Of a stretch of DNA of 64,000 bases, positions 54,753-64,000 are shown in pieces. The DNA is taken from positions 2,108,001 through 2,172,000 of the forward strand of contig NZ_CP027557.1 in the NCBI RefSeq assembly GCF_014854695.1. Reading direction: 5' to 3'. The translations under genes were made by a program, and so were the position numbers. The notes under the pieces are model-generated. The model made no database searches. It was not told where the DNA came from and was given only the letters and a program-made list of their open reading frames with translations. This DNA is from Rhodococcus rhodochrous (GTDB lineage: Bacteria > Actinomycetota > Actinomycetes > Mycobacteriales > Mycobacteriaceae). Position 1 is the first letter of the stretch. Every line of letters starts with the position of its first letter.

Positions 54753-55882
54753 GCAGGCACGACGACGAACGGCGCCTGGCCTGGGCCTATCTGTCGACCG
54801 TCACGCAGGGTGCGTCACGATCGTTGTCGGCGGCCGTGGAAGCCGGGGGTGTGCTCGAGGTGGCGGCGGCCATCCGGTCGGGTGCGGGCCTCGGTGAACT
54901 CTCGGCGCGGTACTCGATGCGGGCGCACCTCGACACCGCGGCGCGGGATCTCGACCGTCTGGGGCGGGCCGGTGGGCGACTGGTGACGCCCGACGACGAC
55001 GAATGGCCCGCCTGGCAGATGCTCGGCTTCGGCACCCTCGACACCGCCACCGACGCCGAGGGGCCACCCCTCGCCCTGTGGGTGTGGGGGAGCCGGCGGA
55101 TCGACGAACTGGCCGAACGTGCAATCGGCATCGTCGGGACCCGCGCCGCGAGCGGTTACGGGGAGCACGTCACCGCCGAGATCGCCGGGGATCTCGCCGC
55201 CGACGGGTGGACGGTCGTGTCCGGTGCGGCCTTCGGCGTCGACGCTGCCGCACACCGGGCGGCGCTCGGGGTGGGTGGCACCACCGTTGCGATTCTCGCC
55301 TGCGGGGTCGATCGAGCGTATCCGGCGGCACACACGACGATGTTGCGGCGGATCTCCGAATCCGGCCTCGTGGTCAGCGAGTATCCGCCGGGTACGACTC
55401 CGGCGCGGTACCGGTTCCTCGCCCGCAACCGGCTGATCGCGGCGTTGTCCGCCGGCACGGTCGTCGTCGAGGCGGGCTGGCGCAGCGGGGCGCGCAACAC
55501 CGCGGCGTGGGCGCGACGACTCGGACGGCCTGTCATGGCGGTGCCCGGACCGGTGACCTCGGCGGCCTCGCAAGGCTGTCACCGCATGATCAAGGAGGGC
55601 GAGGCGCGTCTGGTGGGCGCGGCGCGCGACGTCGTCGAGGAGTGCGGTCCGCTCCTGGCGGGCGGGGACGACGACCGAGACGGCCTGTTCCGCCGCGACC
55701 TGGACGGACTGTCGGGCGACATGGCACTGGTCTACGAGGCGCTTCCGTCGTCGGACGTCTGCGATCCGGCGATGCTGGCCGAGTCGGCGGGACTGCCGAT
55801 CGAGCGGGTGCGGGCGGCGCTGCCCCTGCTCGAACTCGACGGCCTGGTGGTGGCGACGGACGGAGGGTGGCGGCGGATGTGA
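54749..55882 (+). CDS. dprA: DNA processing protein DprA
   Basis: The 377-aa protein has the DprA Rossmann-like domain: GIVGTRAASGYGEHV, VSGAAFGVDAAAHRAAL, ILACGVDRAYPAAH, SEYPPGTTPARYRFLARNRL and the VVVEAGWRSGARNTA block. A C-terminal winged helix-like DML1 domain follows. It loads RecA on incoming ssDNA in transformation. The ATG at 54749 overlaps the comM stop (ATGA), so comM and dprA normally form an operon. The prophage therefore also separates dprA from its upstream promoter. Confidence 0.93.
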   Translation: MSRHDDERRLAWAYLSTVTQGASRSLSAAVEAGGVLEVAAAIRSGAGLGELSARYSMRAHLDTAARDLDRLGRAGGRLVTPDDDEWPAWQMLGFGTLDTATDAEGPPLALWVWGSRRIDELAERAIGIVGTRAASGYGEHVTAEIAGDLAADGWTVVSGAAFGVDAAAHRAALGVGGTTVAILACGVDRAYPAAHTTMLRRISESGLVVSEYPPGTTPARYRFLARNRLIAALSAGTVVVEAGWRSGARNTAAWARRLGRPVMAVPGPVTSAASQGCHRMIKEGEARLVGAARDVVEECGPLLAGGDDDRDGLFRRDLDGLSGDMALVYEALPSSDVCDPAMLAESAGLPIERVRAALPLLELDGLVVATDGGWRRM

Positions 55883-55905
55883 CAGCGGATCGACGCCGGG
55901 GCGGT

Positions 55906-57222
55906 CTACCCCCGGGCGGGAGGGGCGCCGAACATGCGGTCGCGCAGGCTGTCGTAGATGGGCGGGACCCGCGTGGAATACGCCACGACGACCGCACAGA
56001 TCGTCGCGGCGAGCATCGGAACCGTCACTCCCGTCGCCGCGGTCATCTCCACGACGAGGACGACTCCGGTGATCGGGGCCCGCACCGACGCGCCGAAGAG
56101 TGCGGCCATCCCCGCGAGCGCCATCGGCACGGCCAGGGACGACCCGAGCCCGGGGACGATCGCGGCGGAGATCCCGGCGCACAACAGACCCCAGAGAGCG
56201 CCCAGTGCGAGGAGCGGCGCGAACAGTCCGCCCGGTGTCCCGGCCGCGTACGACAGCGGGCCGGCGACGAACCGCAGCAGGACGTACCAGGCGACGACCG
56301 GCAGTGCGAGCGCACCACCGCCCACCACGTGCTGGACGAGGGAGTCGCCGCCACCGCCGGCCCACGGTGCGACCACCGACAACAACCCGACGAGCCCGCC
56401 GATGATCGCGGCCTTCGTCACCGGGGAGAGCGACCGGACCGACTCCACCACGCTCAGAGATCCCAGGACCATCCGGTTGTAGGCCGCGCCGAGCAGTCCG
56501 GTGAGCAGGCCGAACACCACGAACACGGGCAGCAGGACGATGGACGGGGGAACGATGGGGTCCACGGCGAAGTCGGGGGTATCGCCGACGATCGTCCGCG
56601 AGCACGCCACCGCGGCGGCCACCGACAGGACGACGGGTACGACGGTGCGGACACGGAAGCTACCGGTGACCTCCTCGAAGACGAACAGCGCACCGCCGAT
56701 CGGGGCATTGAACGCGACCGCGAGTCCGGCACCGGACACCGAGGTCTGCAGTAGACGTTCGTGCTCGGGACACCGGGCGCGACGCGCGGTCTCGGCGCCT
56801 ACCGCGGCACCCATGTGCACGATCGGGCCTTCCCGCCCCAGGACGAGACCCGACCCGATCGACAGGAGTGCCCCGACGAATCTGGAGGGCAGCACCGACA
56901 AAGGTGGTGGCTCTGCCTGCCCGCGGTCGACGGCCTCGACGTGCTGGATTCCGCTACCCGAGGCGAGGGGCACCATCCGGACGATCAACGCCGCGAGCAG
57001 AGCGCCGAGGATCGTGATTCCCACCGGCACGAGCCATCCCGGACCGGGGAGGTCGTGCGCCCACTCCGCGGTGTGGATCCGCCATCGCTCGAGCCGTTCC
57101 AGACACCAGCGGAAGGCTCCGCCGACGATGCCGATGACGGCGCCGGCCACGATCGCCAGCACACAGATCGTTGCCAGTTCGCGAGGGGGAACGGAAGGCT
57201 CCCGCACGTCCTCGGTATCCAC
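55906..57222 (-). CDS. ClC-family chloride channel/antiporter
   Basis: The 438-aa membrane protein has the ClC selectivity motifs GSGIQ (89-93, usually GSGIP), GREGP (129-133, gating Glu 131) and GTPGGLFAP, with FVFEEVTGSF in between. These fit a H+/Cl- antiporter or channel. About ten hydrophobic helices are visible. It is convergent with dprA. No CBS domains follow, as in bacterial short forms. Confidence 0.92.
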   Translation of the reverse strand: MDTEDVREPSVPPRELATICVLAIVAGAVIGIVGGAFRWCLERLERWRIHTAEWAHDLPGPGWLVPVGITILGALLAALIVRMVPLASGSGIQHVEAVDRGQAEPPPLSVLPSRFVGALLSIGSGLVLGREGPIVHMGAAVGAETARRARCPEHERLLQTSVSGAGLAVAFNAPIGGALFVFEEVTGSFRVRTVVPVVLSVAAAVACSRTIVGDTPDFAVDPIVPPSIVLLPVFVVFGLLTGLLGAAYNRMVLGSLSVVESVRSLSPVTKAAIIGGLVGLLSVVAPWAGGGGDSLVQHVVGGGALALPVVAWYVLLRFVAGPLSYAAGTPGGLFAPLLALGALWGLLCAGISAAIVPGLGSSLAVPMALAGMAALFGASVRAPITGVVLVVEMTAATGVTVPMLAATICAVVVAYSTRVPPIYDSLRDRMFGAPPARG

Positions 57223-57364
57223 CCGGTGTCCTCCGACCTGCCGCCGACGCGCCGATCCGCTCGGCGGTGCCGGAGACGGTCGCGCGAAGGAGTCGTGACC
57301 GTATGTTCACAGACTCCGGGACGTTCCGCCGGGACGTGCGAGGGTGAATTCGGAGGAAGGCCGC

Positions 57365-57631
57365 TTACTCGGCGGCGGTCTCGGTCGTGGGCTCGTCCTC
57401 GACGTACCAGGCGCGGTCGTCGCGGTCCCACTTCACGGCACCGCGGTGGGCCTTGCGGAACTCCTTGAGGACGGCGCGGTCGATCGAGGGGTGGCCGTTG
57501 TCGTTCACATAGATCCACTCGGAGCCGAACTTGGCCTCGATCGCGTCGACCATGTCGGTCTGGGTGACCCTGCGTTCGGTGGTGATGATGTCGGTCATCC
57601 AGGTGGCGATGTCGGCCGCGGTGGTGCTCAT
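57365..57631 (-). CDS. DUF6953-like small protein
   Basis: The 88-aa protein has the layout of DUF6953 (DIATWMTDIITTERRVTQTD, KFGSEWIYVNDNGHPSIDRA, LKEFRKAH), a small family of unknown function found in actinobacteria. The start at 57631 is chosen over longer upstream frames, which run into the divergent gene's control region. Confidence 0.75.
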   Translation of the reverse strand: MSTTAADIATWMTDIITTERRVTQTDMVDAIEAKFGSEWIYVNDNGHPSIDRAVLKEFRKAHRGAVKWDRDDRAWYVEDEPTTETAAE

Positions 57632-57703
57632 GTTCTCGAGCCTAGAGCCTCCCCGATCGTGACTTTCCCGCCGCACCCCGCGACAGAGTACGGTGACGCG
57701 AGA

Positions 57704-57722
57704 ATAGGTAACCCTAATAGGA
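57704..57722 (+). promoter_or_regulatory. Weak iron-box-like sequence upstream of the siderophore gene
   Basis: ATAGGTAACCCTAATAGGA shares about 12 of 19 positions with the IdeR/DtxR consensus and lies directly over the ribosome site region of the siderophore-interacting protein. The match is weak. Confidence 0.3.
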
Positions 57723-57728
57723 GGTTCG

Positions 57729-58511
57729 GTGGCACGGAAAGCGCCCATGGGGACAACACTCACGGTCCTGCGGACCGAGGCGATCGGCGAGCACTTCGTC
57801 CGCGTCGTGCTCGGCGGAGACGGCTTCGGCGAGTTCCAGGCCCGCGCGGAGACCGACAGCTACGTGAAGATCGAGCTGCCCGCGGGGGAGGAGACGGTCG
57901 TCCGCACCTACACCGTCCGGCGCGTGGACTCGGACGCCCGGGAGATCTGGATCGACTTCGTCGTGCACGGCGACGAGGGTGTCGCGGGCCCGTGGGCTCG
58001 CTCGGTGCAACCGGGCGCGCAGGTCGTGGTGCGGGGACCCGGCGCGGGATACCGGCCCGATCGCTCCGCCGACTTCCATCTGCTCGCCGGCGACGAGACC
58101 GCGATCCCCGCGATCGCGGCTGCGCTCGAGGACCTGCCCGCCGACGCGCGTGGGGCGGTCTTCCTGGAGGTCATCGGTCCCGGCGACGAACTGAAACTCG
58201 ACGCCCCGGCGGGAATGGACATCACGTGGCTCCATCGCGGTGTCGCGGCCGGTGACGCCGGTGCCGACCTGATCGACGGCAACTCGCCCCTCGTCGCCGC
58301 GGTGAGGGCCCTGCCCTGGCCGGGAGGCGACGTGCAGGTCTTCGTGCACGGTGAAGCCGAGGCCGTCATGAAGCACATCCGTCCGTACCTGCGGAAGGAA
58401 CGGGCCGTACCGCCGGCACGCGCGTCGATCTCGGGTTACTGGCGTCGCGGACGCACCGAGGAGGGTTTCCGCGTGTGGAAGAGCGAACTGGCGGCCGTCG
58501 AGAGCAACTGA
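57729..58511 (+). CDS. Siderophore-interacting protein (ViuB-like flavin reductase)
   Basis: The 260-aa protein has the SIP FAD-binding domain (ETVVRTYTVRRVDSDAREIW, FVVHGDEGVAGPWARSVQPG) and the C-terminal domain with LLAGDETAIPAIAAALE and VFVHGEAEAVMKHIRPYLRK. It releases iron from imported siderophores by reduction. GTG 57729 follows AGGAGG. In Mycobacterium a viuB gene lies at the same place beside dprA and xerC, supporting synteny. Confidence 0.9.
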   Translation: MARKAPMGTTLTVLRTEAIGEHFVRVVLGGDGFGEFQARAETDSYVKIELPAGEETVVRTYTVRRVDSDAREIWIDFVVHGDEGVAGPWARSVQPGAQVVVRGPGAGYRPDRSADFHLLAGDETAIPAIAAALEDLPADARGAVFLEVIGPGDELKLDAPAGMDITWLHRGVAAGDAGADLIDGNSPLVAAVRALPWPGGDVQVFVHGEAEAVMKHIRPYLRKERAVPPARASISGYWRRGRTEEGFRVWKSELAAVESN

Positions 58512-58527
58512 CGGCCGGCGGTTCGGG

Positions 58528-59739
58528 TCAGCTCGCGGACTCGCGCGCCGGCACCGAGGCCGAGTCGCGCGCCAGCACCGCCGCGGAGGTGAGCGCGAGT
58601 CCCGAGCAGACCACGATGGCGACGGCCATCGGGATACCGGTGCCTTCGCCGCCGAGCCCGACGAGCGGGGAGACCACGGCAGCGAGACCGAACTGAGAGG
58701 CACCGATCACGGCGGAGCCCGTACCGGCCGCCTTCGGGACCTGTGACTGGGCCAGCGCGGTGGCGTTGCCCAGCGTCAGGCCCATCATGCTGATCGCGAC
58801 GAACAGCAGCGGCAGGATCAGCACTGCGACGTAGCCGACGACGACCATCGTCAGCAACAGCAGCGCCCCTGCCGTGAACATGGTGGTCACACCGAAGAGC
58901 AGCAGCGTCCGCACCTCGAACCGGCCGATGAGGCGGGTGTTGACGGCGTTGGCCAGCACGAGACCGGCCGAGTTCACGGCGAACACCATCGAGAACTGGC
59001 CCGGGCTCAGACCGAGGATGTTCTGGGTGACGAACGGCGAGGCAGAGATGTACGAGAACATCGCGCCGAATCCCAGGGCCATGGCGGCGGCGTAACCGAC
59101 GAAGCGTCGCTGCCGGAGGACGTACCCGAAGTTGCCGGCCATCGTCTTCAGACCGCCGCCGTGCCGCTTCTCCGGCGGCAGGGTCTCCGGGACGAACGCG
59201 AAGGCGCCGACGGCCATCAGAACGGCCAGGCCGGTGAGCACCCAGAAGATGCCGCGCCACCCGATCGGCCCCAGCAGCACGCCACCGAGTAGGGGAGCGG
59301 CGACGGGCGCGATGCCGCCGATGATCATCATCAGGCTGAACAGCTTGGCGGCCTGATTGCCTCGCGCCCGGTCGGCGATGACCGCACGCGCGAGGACGAT
59401 GCCTGTTCCGCCGCTGAATCCCTGGACCAGACGCGCCGCGATCAGGATCTCGACGGTGGGTGCCATCGCGCAGATCGCGCTGCTCACCGCCAGGACGATC
59501 GTGCCGGCGAGGATCAGTCGTCGCCGGCCCCAGCCGTCCGAGAGGGGACCCACGAGCAGCTGGCCGAGCCCGAGACCCGCCATGAACGTCGTGAGTGTGA
59601 GCTGGACGCCCACGGTCGAACTGCCCAGGCTCTCCGCCATGACGGGAAGTCCCGGGAGGTACATGTCCGTGGCGAGCGGCGCGATCGCCGACAGCAACGC
59701 CAGGGCGCACAACATCGGTACCGGGATCGTTTTGTTCAC
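58528..59739 (-). CDS. MFS drug-resistance transporter (Bcr/CflA type)
   Basis: The 403-aa protein has twelve hydrophobic segments. It carries the Bcr/CflA-type N-terminus (LSAIAPLATDMYLPGLPVMA), MFS motif A (GQLLVGPLSDGWGRRRLIL) and FSGGTGIVLARAVIADR in the fifth helix. It likely exports small drugs. Convergent with the SIP gene and divergent from xerC. Confidence 0.9.
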   Translation of the reverse strand: MNKTIPVPMLCALALLSAIAPLATDMYLPGLPVMAESLGSSTVGVQLTLTTFMAGLGLGQLLVGPLSDGWGRRRLILAGTIVLAVSSAICAMAPTVEILIAARLVQGFSGGTGIVLARAVIADRARGNQAAKLFSLMMIIGGIAPVAAPLLGGVLLGPIGWRGIFWVLTGLAVLMAVGAFAFVPETLPPEKRHGGGLKTMAGNFGYVLRQRRFVGYAAAMALGFGAMFSYISASPFVTQNILGLSPGQFSMVFAVNSAGLVLANAVNTRLIGRFEVRTLLLFGVTTMFTAGALLLLTMVVVGYVAVLILPLLFVAISMMGLTLGNATALAQSQVPKAAGTGSAVIGASQFGLAAVVSPLVGLGGEGTGIPMAVAIVVCSGLALTSAAVLARDSASVPARESAS

Positions 59740-59800
59740 GAAAGCACCTTAGTCGGCGCGGGTCGTTGCACCCGAGCCGGTCGTGCCGCACGGTAGACCC

Positions 59801-60739
59801 ATGCGAGGCAACGAATCCGACATGCTCCCGGCGACGCTGGACGTGCACCTCGGGGACTTCGTCGACCACCTCCGCCTCGAAGGCAACCGTTCGGAACACA
59901 CGATCCGCGCCTATCGCACCGACATCCGCTCGCTGTTGCAGCATCTTGCGGACCGGGATCCCGACGCGCGCATCACCGACCTCGATCTCGATCTGATGCG
60001 GTCCTGGCTCGCCGGGATGGTGGCGGCGGGAGCGGCCCGCACCACGCTCGCGCGGCGCACCTCGTCGGCACGCGTCTTCACGGCATGGCTCGTGCGCACC
60101 CGGCGGCTCGACGCCGACCCGGCGACGCGTCTCGTCTCGCCACGTCCGCATCGGTCACTGCCCGCCGTGCTCCGCGACGACCAGGCACTGGAGATCATGG
60201 AGGCCGCGAAATCCGGTGCGCGTGAACGCGATCCCGTCGCACTGCGTGACCGGGCGATCGTCGAGTTGCTCTATGCCACCGGAATCAGGGTCGGTGAGCT
60301 GTGCGCCGTCGATATCGACGACGTCGACGCCGAGCGGCGGGTCGTCCGGGTTCTCGGCAAGGGCGACAAGGAACGGATCGTCCCTTACGGCGGTCCCGCG
60401 GCCGAGGCGCTCGACGCGTGGCTGCGTCACGGACGCCCGCATCTCGCACGACCGTCGTCGGGTGCGGCGCTGCTGCTGGGCAAGCGCGGCGGCCGGATCG
60501 ATCAGCGGCAGGTGCGGTCGGTGGTGCACGACGCCGTCTCGTCGGTGCCGGGCGCACCCGACCTCGCGCCGCACGGCCTGCGGCACAGCGCTGCGACGCA
60601 CCTGCTCGAAGGGGGAGCGGACCTGCGCGTGGTCCAGGAGGTGCTGGGCCATTCGAGTCTGGCCACCACGCAGCTCTACACACACGTGTCGGTGGCGCGC
60701 CTGCGCGCCGCGCACGATCAGGCCCATCCCCGCGCCTGA
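59801..60739 (+). CDS. xerC: Tyrosine recombinase XerC
   Basis: The 312-aa protein has an N-terminal SAM-like core-binding domain ([20 protein letters not shown]). The catalytic domain shows Arg in [48 protein letters not shown] with the Tyr nucleophile, and [15 protein letters not shown] with the beta-hairpin Lys. It resolves chromosome dimers at dif with XerD. It lies between siderophore and M23/rpsB genes as in other Mycobacteriales. Confidence 0.94.
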   Translation: MRGNESDMLPATLDVHLGDFVDHLRLEGNRSEHTIRAYRTDIRSLLQHLADRDPDARITDLDLDLMRSWLAGMVAAGAARTTLARRTSSARVFTAWLVRTRRLDADPATRLVSPRPHRSLPAVLRDDQALEIMEAAKSGARERDPVALRDRAIVELLYATGIRVGELCAVDIDDVDAERRVVRVLGKGDKERIVPYGGPAAEALDAWLRHGRPHLARPSSGAALLLGKRGGRIDQRQVRSVVHDAVSSVPGAPDLAPHGLRHSAATHLLEGGADLRVVQEVLGHSSLATTQLYTHVSVARLRAAHDQAHPRA

Positions 60740-60805
60740 TCGGCCTGCCCGAGAAGCCGTCCCGGTTTGGTAGCGTGCGCCGGCACCATCGAATCGGGGG
60801 AACAG

Positions 60806-62365
60806 ATGAGACGCAACGAACCGGGTCCTGCCGTGCCCGCCTGGCTGCAGGACCCACCGGAATCCGGAAGCGACCATGCGCGACGCGGCCTCCGCCGCGC
60901 GGCCAGAGGCGCCGAGACGCCCGGTCCCTCCACTCCGTCCGGCGACGGTGCGACTCCGCCCACTCCCTCCGCTCCGCTCGAGATGACGGCTTCGGTGCCT
61001 CTCGGTATGGCGTTGCGGCCCCGGATCAGCGCAGACGACCCGGAGCCGGAGTCGTCCGGACCGCTCGTCGCGCACGAACCGGCGCGACCCGAGAATCCGG
61101 TGCTCCCACCGTCGGAGCCCGAGGCGGCGGTTTCGGCGGAGCCTGATGCGGCGGTTCCGGAGGCCGTGACCGAACCCGAGCCCGAGCCTGTCTTCTCAGA
61201 GCCGGCACCCGAAGTCGTGGAGACACAGCCCGAGACTGGGGCACCTGCACCTGCACCTGCACCTGCACCTGCACCTGCACCTGCGCCGGAGTCGGAGGTG
61301 GCGAGCCTGGAGGCGACGGAGGTCGTATCCGGTCCGCTCGACCCCGGGCACGCATCGGTCCCCGCCCCGCTACCGGCAAGAGCAGACGCTACGGTCGACG
61401 CCCTGCGACACGAGGCCCATCGGTTCGACCATCAGCCGTCGAACGTCGACCTCGCCTCGGGCGTGCTCGTCCGCAGGTCACGGCGTTCCACGCGGCGGTG
61501 GCGGGAGCGGGTCGACCGGCTGACCGGCGGCAGGCTCGACGGAGGAGGCAGTGAGCGCCGCGAGGAGCTCGTCGCCCGGATCCGCCAGCCGATCCCGGGC
61601 GACTACCGGATCGCGGTGCTGTCCCTGAAGGGTGGGGTGGGGAAGACCACCACGACCGTCGGGCTCGGGTCGACGTTCGCGTCGCTGCGCGGCGACTGCG
61701 TCATCGCCGTCGACGCGAATCCGGACTTCGGCACCCTCGGGCAGCGGATTCCGCAGCAGACCACCTCGACGGTGCGGGACCTGCTCGCGAACGCGTCGAA
61801 CATCCGCCGGTACTCGGACGTGCGGGCCCACACATCGCAGGCGCCGAGCCGGCTCGAAGTGCTCGCGAGCGAACGCGATCCCGCTGCCTCGGAAGCGTTC
61901 AGCGAGGAGGACTACCGGCGCGTCGTCGACATCCTGCAGGTCTACTACAACGTGATCCTCACCGACTGCGGGACCGGGATCATGCACTCGGTCATGCGCG
62001 GCGTGCTGGACCTGGCGAACACCCTCGTTCTCGTCGCCTCGCCTGCTGTCGATGCGGCGCGGAGTGCGGCTGCGACGCTCGACTGGCTGCAGGCGCACGG
62101 TTACTCCGACCTGGTCGAACGCACGGTCGTGGTGATCAGTTCGCCGCGGCCGGGTGCGGCGAGCATCGACATGGACGCGCTGACCGCACATTTCCTCGCG
62201 CGGTGCCGGGCGGTGAAGGTGCTGCCCTTCGACGAGCATCTCGCCGAGGGAGCCGAGATCGATCTCGAACGACTCCGCCCCGCGACCCGCACGGCGTTCG
62301 TCGAACTCGCCGCGATGGTCGCCGACGACTTCCCCGCACTGTCGGGTCGACACGCGGGGCGTTAG
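60806..62365 (+). CDS. MinD/ParA-like ATPase with Pro-rich N-terminus
   Basis: The 519-aa protein has an N-terminal disordered, Pro/Glu/Ala-rich region (about 1-200, including an AP repeat). A basic segment (RRSRRSTRRWRERVDRLTGG) comes next, then a deviant-Walker ATPase with SLKGGVGKTTTTVGLGS and VIAVDANPDFGTLGQRIPQQ. The layout is like EspI/ParA-type ATPases associated with type VII secretion or polar positioning in Mycobacteriales. No ESX genes are adjacent here. GGGGGAA precedes the ATG at 60806. Confidence 0.85.
   Translation: MRRNEPGPAVPAWLQDPPESGSDHARRGLRRAARGAETPGPSTPSGDGATPPTPSAPLEMTASVPLGMALRPRISADDPEPESSGPLVAHEPARPENPVLPPSEPEAAVSAEPDAAVPEAVTEPEPEPVFSEPAPEVVETQPETGAPAPAPAPAPAPAPAPESEVASLEATEVVSGPLDPGHASVPAPLPARADATVDALRHEAHRFDHQPSNVDLASGVLVRRSRRSTRRWRERVDRLTGGRLDGGGSERREELVARIRQPIPGDYRIAVLSLKGGVGKTTTTVGLGSTFASLRGDCVIAVDANPDFGTLGQRIPQQTTSTVRDLLANASNIRRYSDVRAHTSQAPSRLEVLASERDPAASEAFSEEDYRRVVDILQVYYNVILTDCGTGIMHSVMRGVLDLANTLVLVASPAVDAARSAAATLDWLQAHGYSDLVERTVVVISSPRPGAASIDMDALTAHFLARCRAVKVLPFDEHLAEGAEIDLERLRPATRTAFVELAAMVADDFPALSGRHAGR
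61241..61282 (+). repeat. Seven GCACCT tandem repeats in coding sequence
   Basis: Seven hexamer units encode an alternating Ala-Pro tract in the N-terminal linker of the ATPase. Likely variable in length among strains. Confidence 0.85.
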
Positions 62366-62372
62366 CCGGGCG

Positions 62373-62876
62373 TCATACCGGCAACAGGCGGATCACCGGG
62401 CGCTCGACGAGGGGCAGCGGGTCGAGATAGTCGTCGCGGCCGCGACGCAGTCCCCAGTGCAGGCACGCGGGGGAGACGCAGCCCTCGTGACCGGCGACGA
62501 CGGTGCCGATCGGATCGCCCCTCGTCACCCGGCGACCCGCGGCGACCGATGCCTCGACCGGCTCGTAGGTGGTGCGCAGCCCGCCCTCGTGATCGATGGA
62601 GACCACGGGTTTTCCGGCCACGACACCGGCGAACGCAACGACGCCGTCACCGGCAGCCACGACGGTCTGCCCCACACGCGCGTCGAGGTCGACACCGCGG
62701 TGACCGGGGAGCCAGTTCTGCTCGGGCGGGTCGAACTGCCGGCTCACGGACGGCCGGGGATCGAGCGGCCACACGAACCGTCCGGCGTCCGCCGATCCGG
62801 TTCCCGGGACGGCGGCGAGCACGACGAGCGCGGCGATCACGACGGCGAACGTCCGGAGGGGCGCGGCGAGGACCAT
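62373..62876 (-). CDS. Secreted M23 peptidase-like protein
   Basis: The 167-aa protein has a signal peptide (RTFAVVIAALVVLAAVPG) and an M23 domain with GHRGVDLDARVGQTV and a C-terminal ACLHWGLRRG. This is the compact form found next to rpsB in Mycobacteriales. It probably acts on, or senses, peptidoglycan. The start at 62876 gives a proper signal sequence; longer upstream frames have none. Confidence 0.88.
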   Translation of the reverse strand: MVLAAPLRTFAVVIAALVVLAAVPGTGSADAGRFVWPLDPRPSVSRQFDPPEQNWLPGHRGVDLDARVGQTVVAAGDGVVAFAGVVAGKPVVSIDHEGGLRTTYEPVEASVAAGRRVTRGDPIGTVVAGHEGCVSPACLHWGLRRGRDDYLDPLPLVERPVIRLLPV

Positions 62877-63183
62877 GCTCTTCAGCCTCGTGAATCGGAG
62901 TCCCTGCGCACCAGGGGGCGACGCGATCTGTGGACAGCCCCGGATCCGTCCACAGGTCCGGTGACTCCCGGTTAGGGATCCGCGCCTGCTCCGCGTACAC
63001 TTGTCGGGCGGTCTGTATACGCAGATCGACTTCGCGCGTCCGCGCATCGATGCCGACCCGTTTCTCCGGGCCGCATCGGAAATGGCCGTCGGCCGGTCCC
63101 GCAAGGGTTCGACGGGCATGTGGACGCCAGGGCGGGGATCGGAAGATCCACCGCGGAAACCGACACGAAAGAGAGAAACAGGC

Positions 63184-64000
63184 ATGCCTGTTGTGACTAT
63201 GCGGCAGCTGCTCGACAGCGGCGCCCACTTCGGACACCAGACCCGTCGCTGGAACCCGAAGATGAAGCGGTTCATCTTCACCGACCGCAACGGCATCTAC
63301 ATCATCGACCTGCAGCAGACCCTGACGTACATCGACAAGGCGTACGAGTTCGTCAAGGAGACCGTCGCTCACGGTGGAACCGTGCTGTTCGTCGGCACCA
63401 AGAAGCAGGCGCAGGAATCCATCGCCGAAGAGGCCACCCGCGTGGGCATGCCCTACGTGAACCAGCGCTGGCTCGGCGGCATGCTCACCAACTTCTCGAC
63501 CGTCCACAAGCGCCTGCAGCGCCTGAAGGAGCTCGAGTCGATGGAGCAGACCGGTGGCTTCGAGGGACGCACCAAGAAGGAAATCCTCATGCTCACGCGT
63601 GAGAAGAACAAGCTGGAGCGCACCCTCGGCGGCATCCGCGACATGGCGAAGGTTCCGTCGGCGATCTGGGTCGTCGACACCAACAAGGAGCACATCGCCG
63701 TCGGTGAGGCCCGCAAGCTGAACATCCCGGTCATCGCGATCCTCGACACCAACTGCGATCCGGACCTCGTCGACTACCCGATCCCGGGTAACGACGACGC
63801 GATCCGTTCCGCGGCGCTGCTGACCAAGGTCGTCGCTTCCGCCGTCGCCGAGGGCCTGCAGGCCCGCGCCGGCAAGAGCAGCGACGCCGAGGCCAAGCCC
63901 GAGGCCGGCGCCGAGCCTCTCGCCGAGTGGGAGCAGGAGCTGCTCGCGCAGGCCACCCCTGCCGCCGACGCCGAGGCGCCCGCAGCGGACGCAGCCCCCG
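63184..64000 (+). CDS. rpsB: 30S ribosomal protein S2 (runs past the window end)
   Basis: The frame from ATG 63184 is typical S2: [71 protein letters not shown] and [20 protein letters not shown]. The Ala/Glu-rich actinobacterial tail follows. About 272 codons are visible with no stop. GAGAGAAACAGGC precedes the ATG. tsf is expected downstream, outside the window. Confidence 0.97.
   Translation, partial: MPVVTMRQLLDSGAHFGHQTRRWNPKMKRFIFTDRNGIYIIDLQQTLTYIDKAYEFVKETVAHGGTVLFVGTKKQAQESIAEEATRVGMPYVNQRWLGGMLTNFSTVHKRLQRLKELESMEQTGGFEGRTKKEILMLTREKNKLERTLGGIRDMAKVPSAIWVVDTNKEHIAVGEARKLNIPVIAILDTNCDPDLVDYPIPGNDDAIRSAALLTKVVASAVAEGLQARAGKSSDAEAKPEAGAEPLAEWEQELLAQATPAADAEAPAADAAP

Noticed and set aside
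54815-56754. Long frames antisense to or out of frame with dprA and the ClC gene
   Set aside because: Very GC-rich host DNA gives long open shadow frames. Their products are Arg/Pro-rich and match no family, while the true frames carry clear domains.

Overview
The window shows most of a large prophage (position 1 to about 54149) inside an actinobacterial chromosome, followed by about 10 kb of host DNA. The flank carries the 3' part of comM, then dprA, a ClC chloride channel gene, a siderophore-interacting protein gene, an MFS transporter gene, xerC, a MinD/ParA-like ATPase gene, an M23 peptidase gene and rpsB. It is very GC-rich, and the order comM-dprA-viuB-like-xerC-M23-rpsB matches the order known in Mycobacteriales. 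A Rhodococcus-like host is the best guess, by inference. The prophage DNA is visibly less GC-rich. Its left end lies outside the window.

Layout. Positions 1-920 have no credible gene but hold a hairpin and two diverged copies of a noncoding element. Positions 921-17622 are the early region: several short operons of small, translationally coupled genes, including WhiB, an ERF single-strand annealing protein, a replication-relaxation protein, a DUF4942 adenine methyltransferase, YopX, a CAP-domain protein and an ArdC-type metalloprotease. Five early operons share one promoter/operator design, a TTGCAATA-N6-TATTGCAA dyad over the -35 box with a TTTTCCACAG box upstream; four copies are strong and one is degenerate. 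Positions 17609-19577 form a boundary with a GT51 transglycosylase, small regulatory-looking genes and terminators.

Positions 19718-46920 are the rightward late region: terminase, portal fused to a 2H-phosphoesterase-like domain, Mu-F-like head protein, Mu-I-like protease, decoration protein, capsid, tail fibres, connectors, tail tube, tail assembly chaperones with a -1 frameshift, tape measure, tail tip, M23 endolysin and holin. Separately promoted cargo genes interrupt it: a HEPN-motif protein, a divergent pair made of a membrane coiled-coil protein and an Mrr-like nuclease with DNA-damage-type promoters, and a membrane protein. After an Lsr2 gene, a leftward operon (47620-51674) carries a VirD4/HerA-like ATPase and coiled-coil or membrane partners. 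A large serine integrase closes the element next to the attachment junction in comM.

How it works together (inference): a siphovirus-like temperate phage with Mu-type head genes and some hardware usually found on conjugative elements (replication-relaxation protein, coupling-type ATPase, ArdC). It interrupts comM at the Walker B region, directly upstream of dprA, so lysogeny probably disables or conditionally controls a natural-transformation gene. No immunity repressor, primase, helicase or polymerase was recognised; these may lie to the left of the window.
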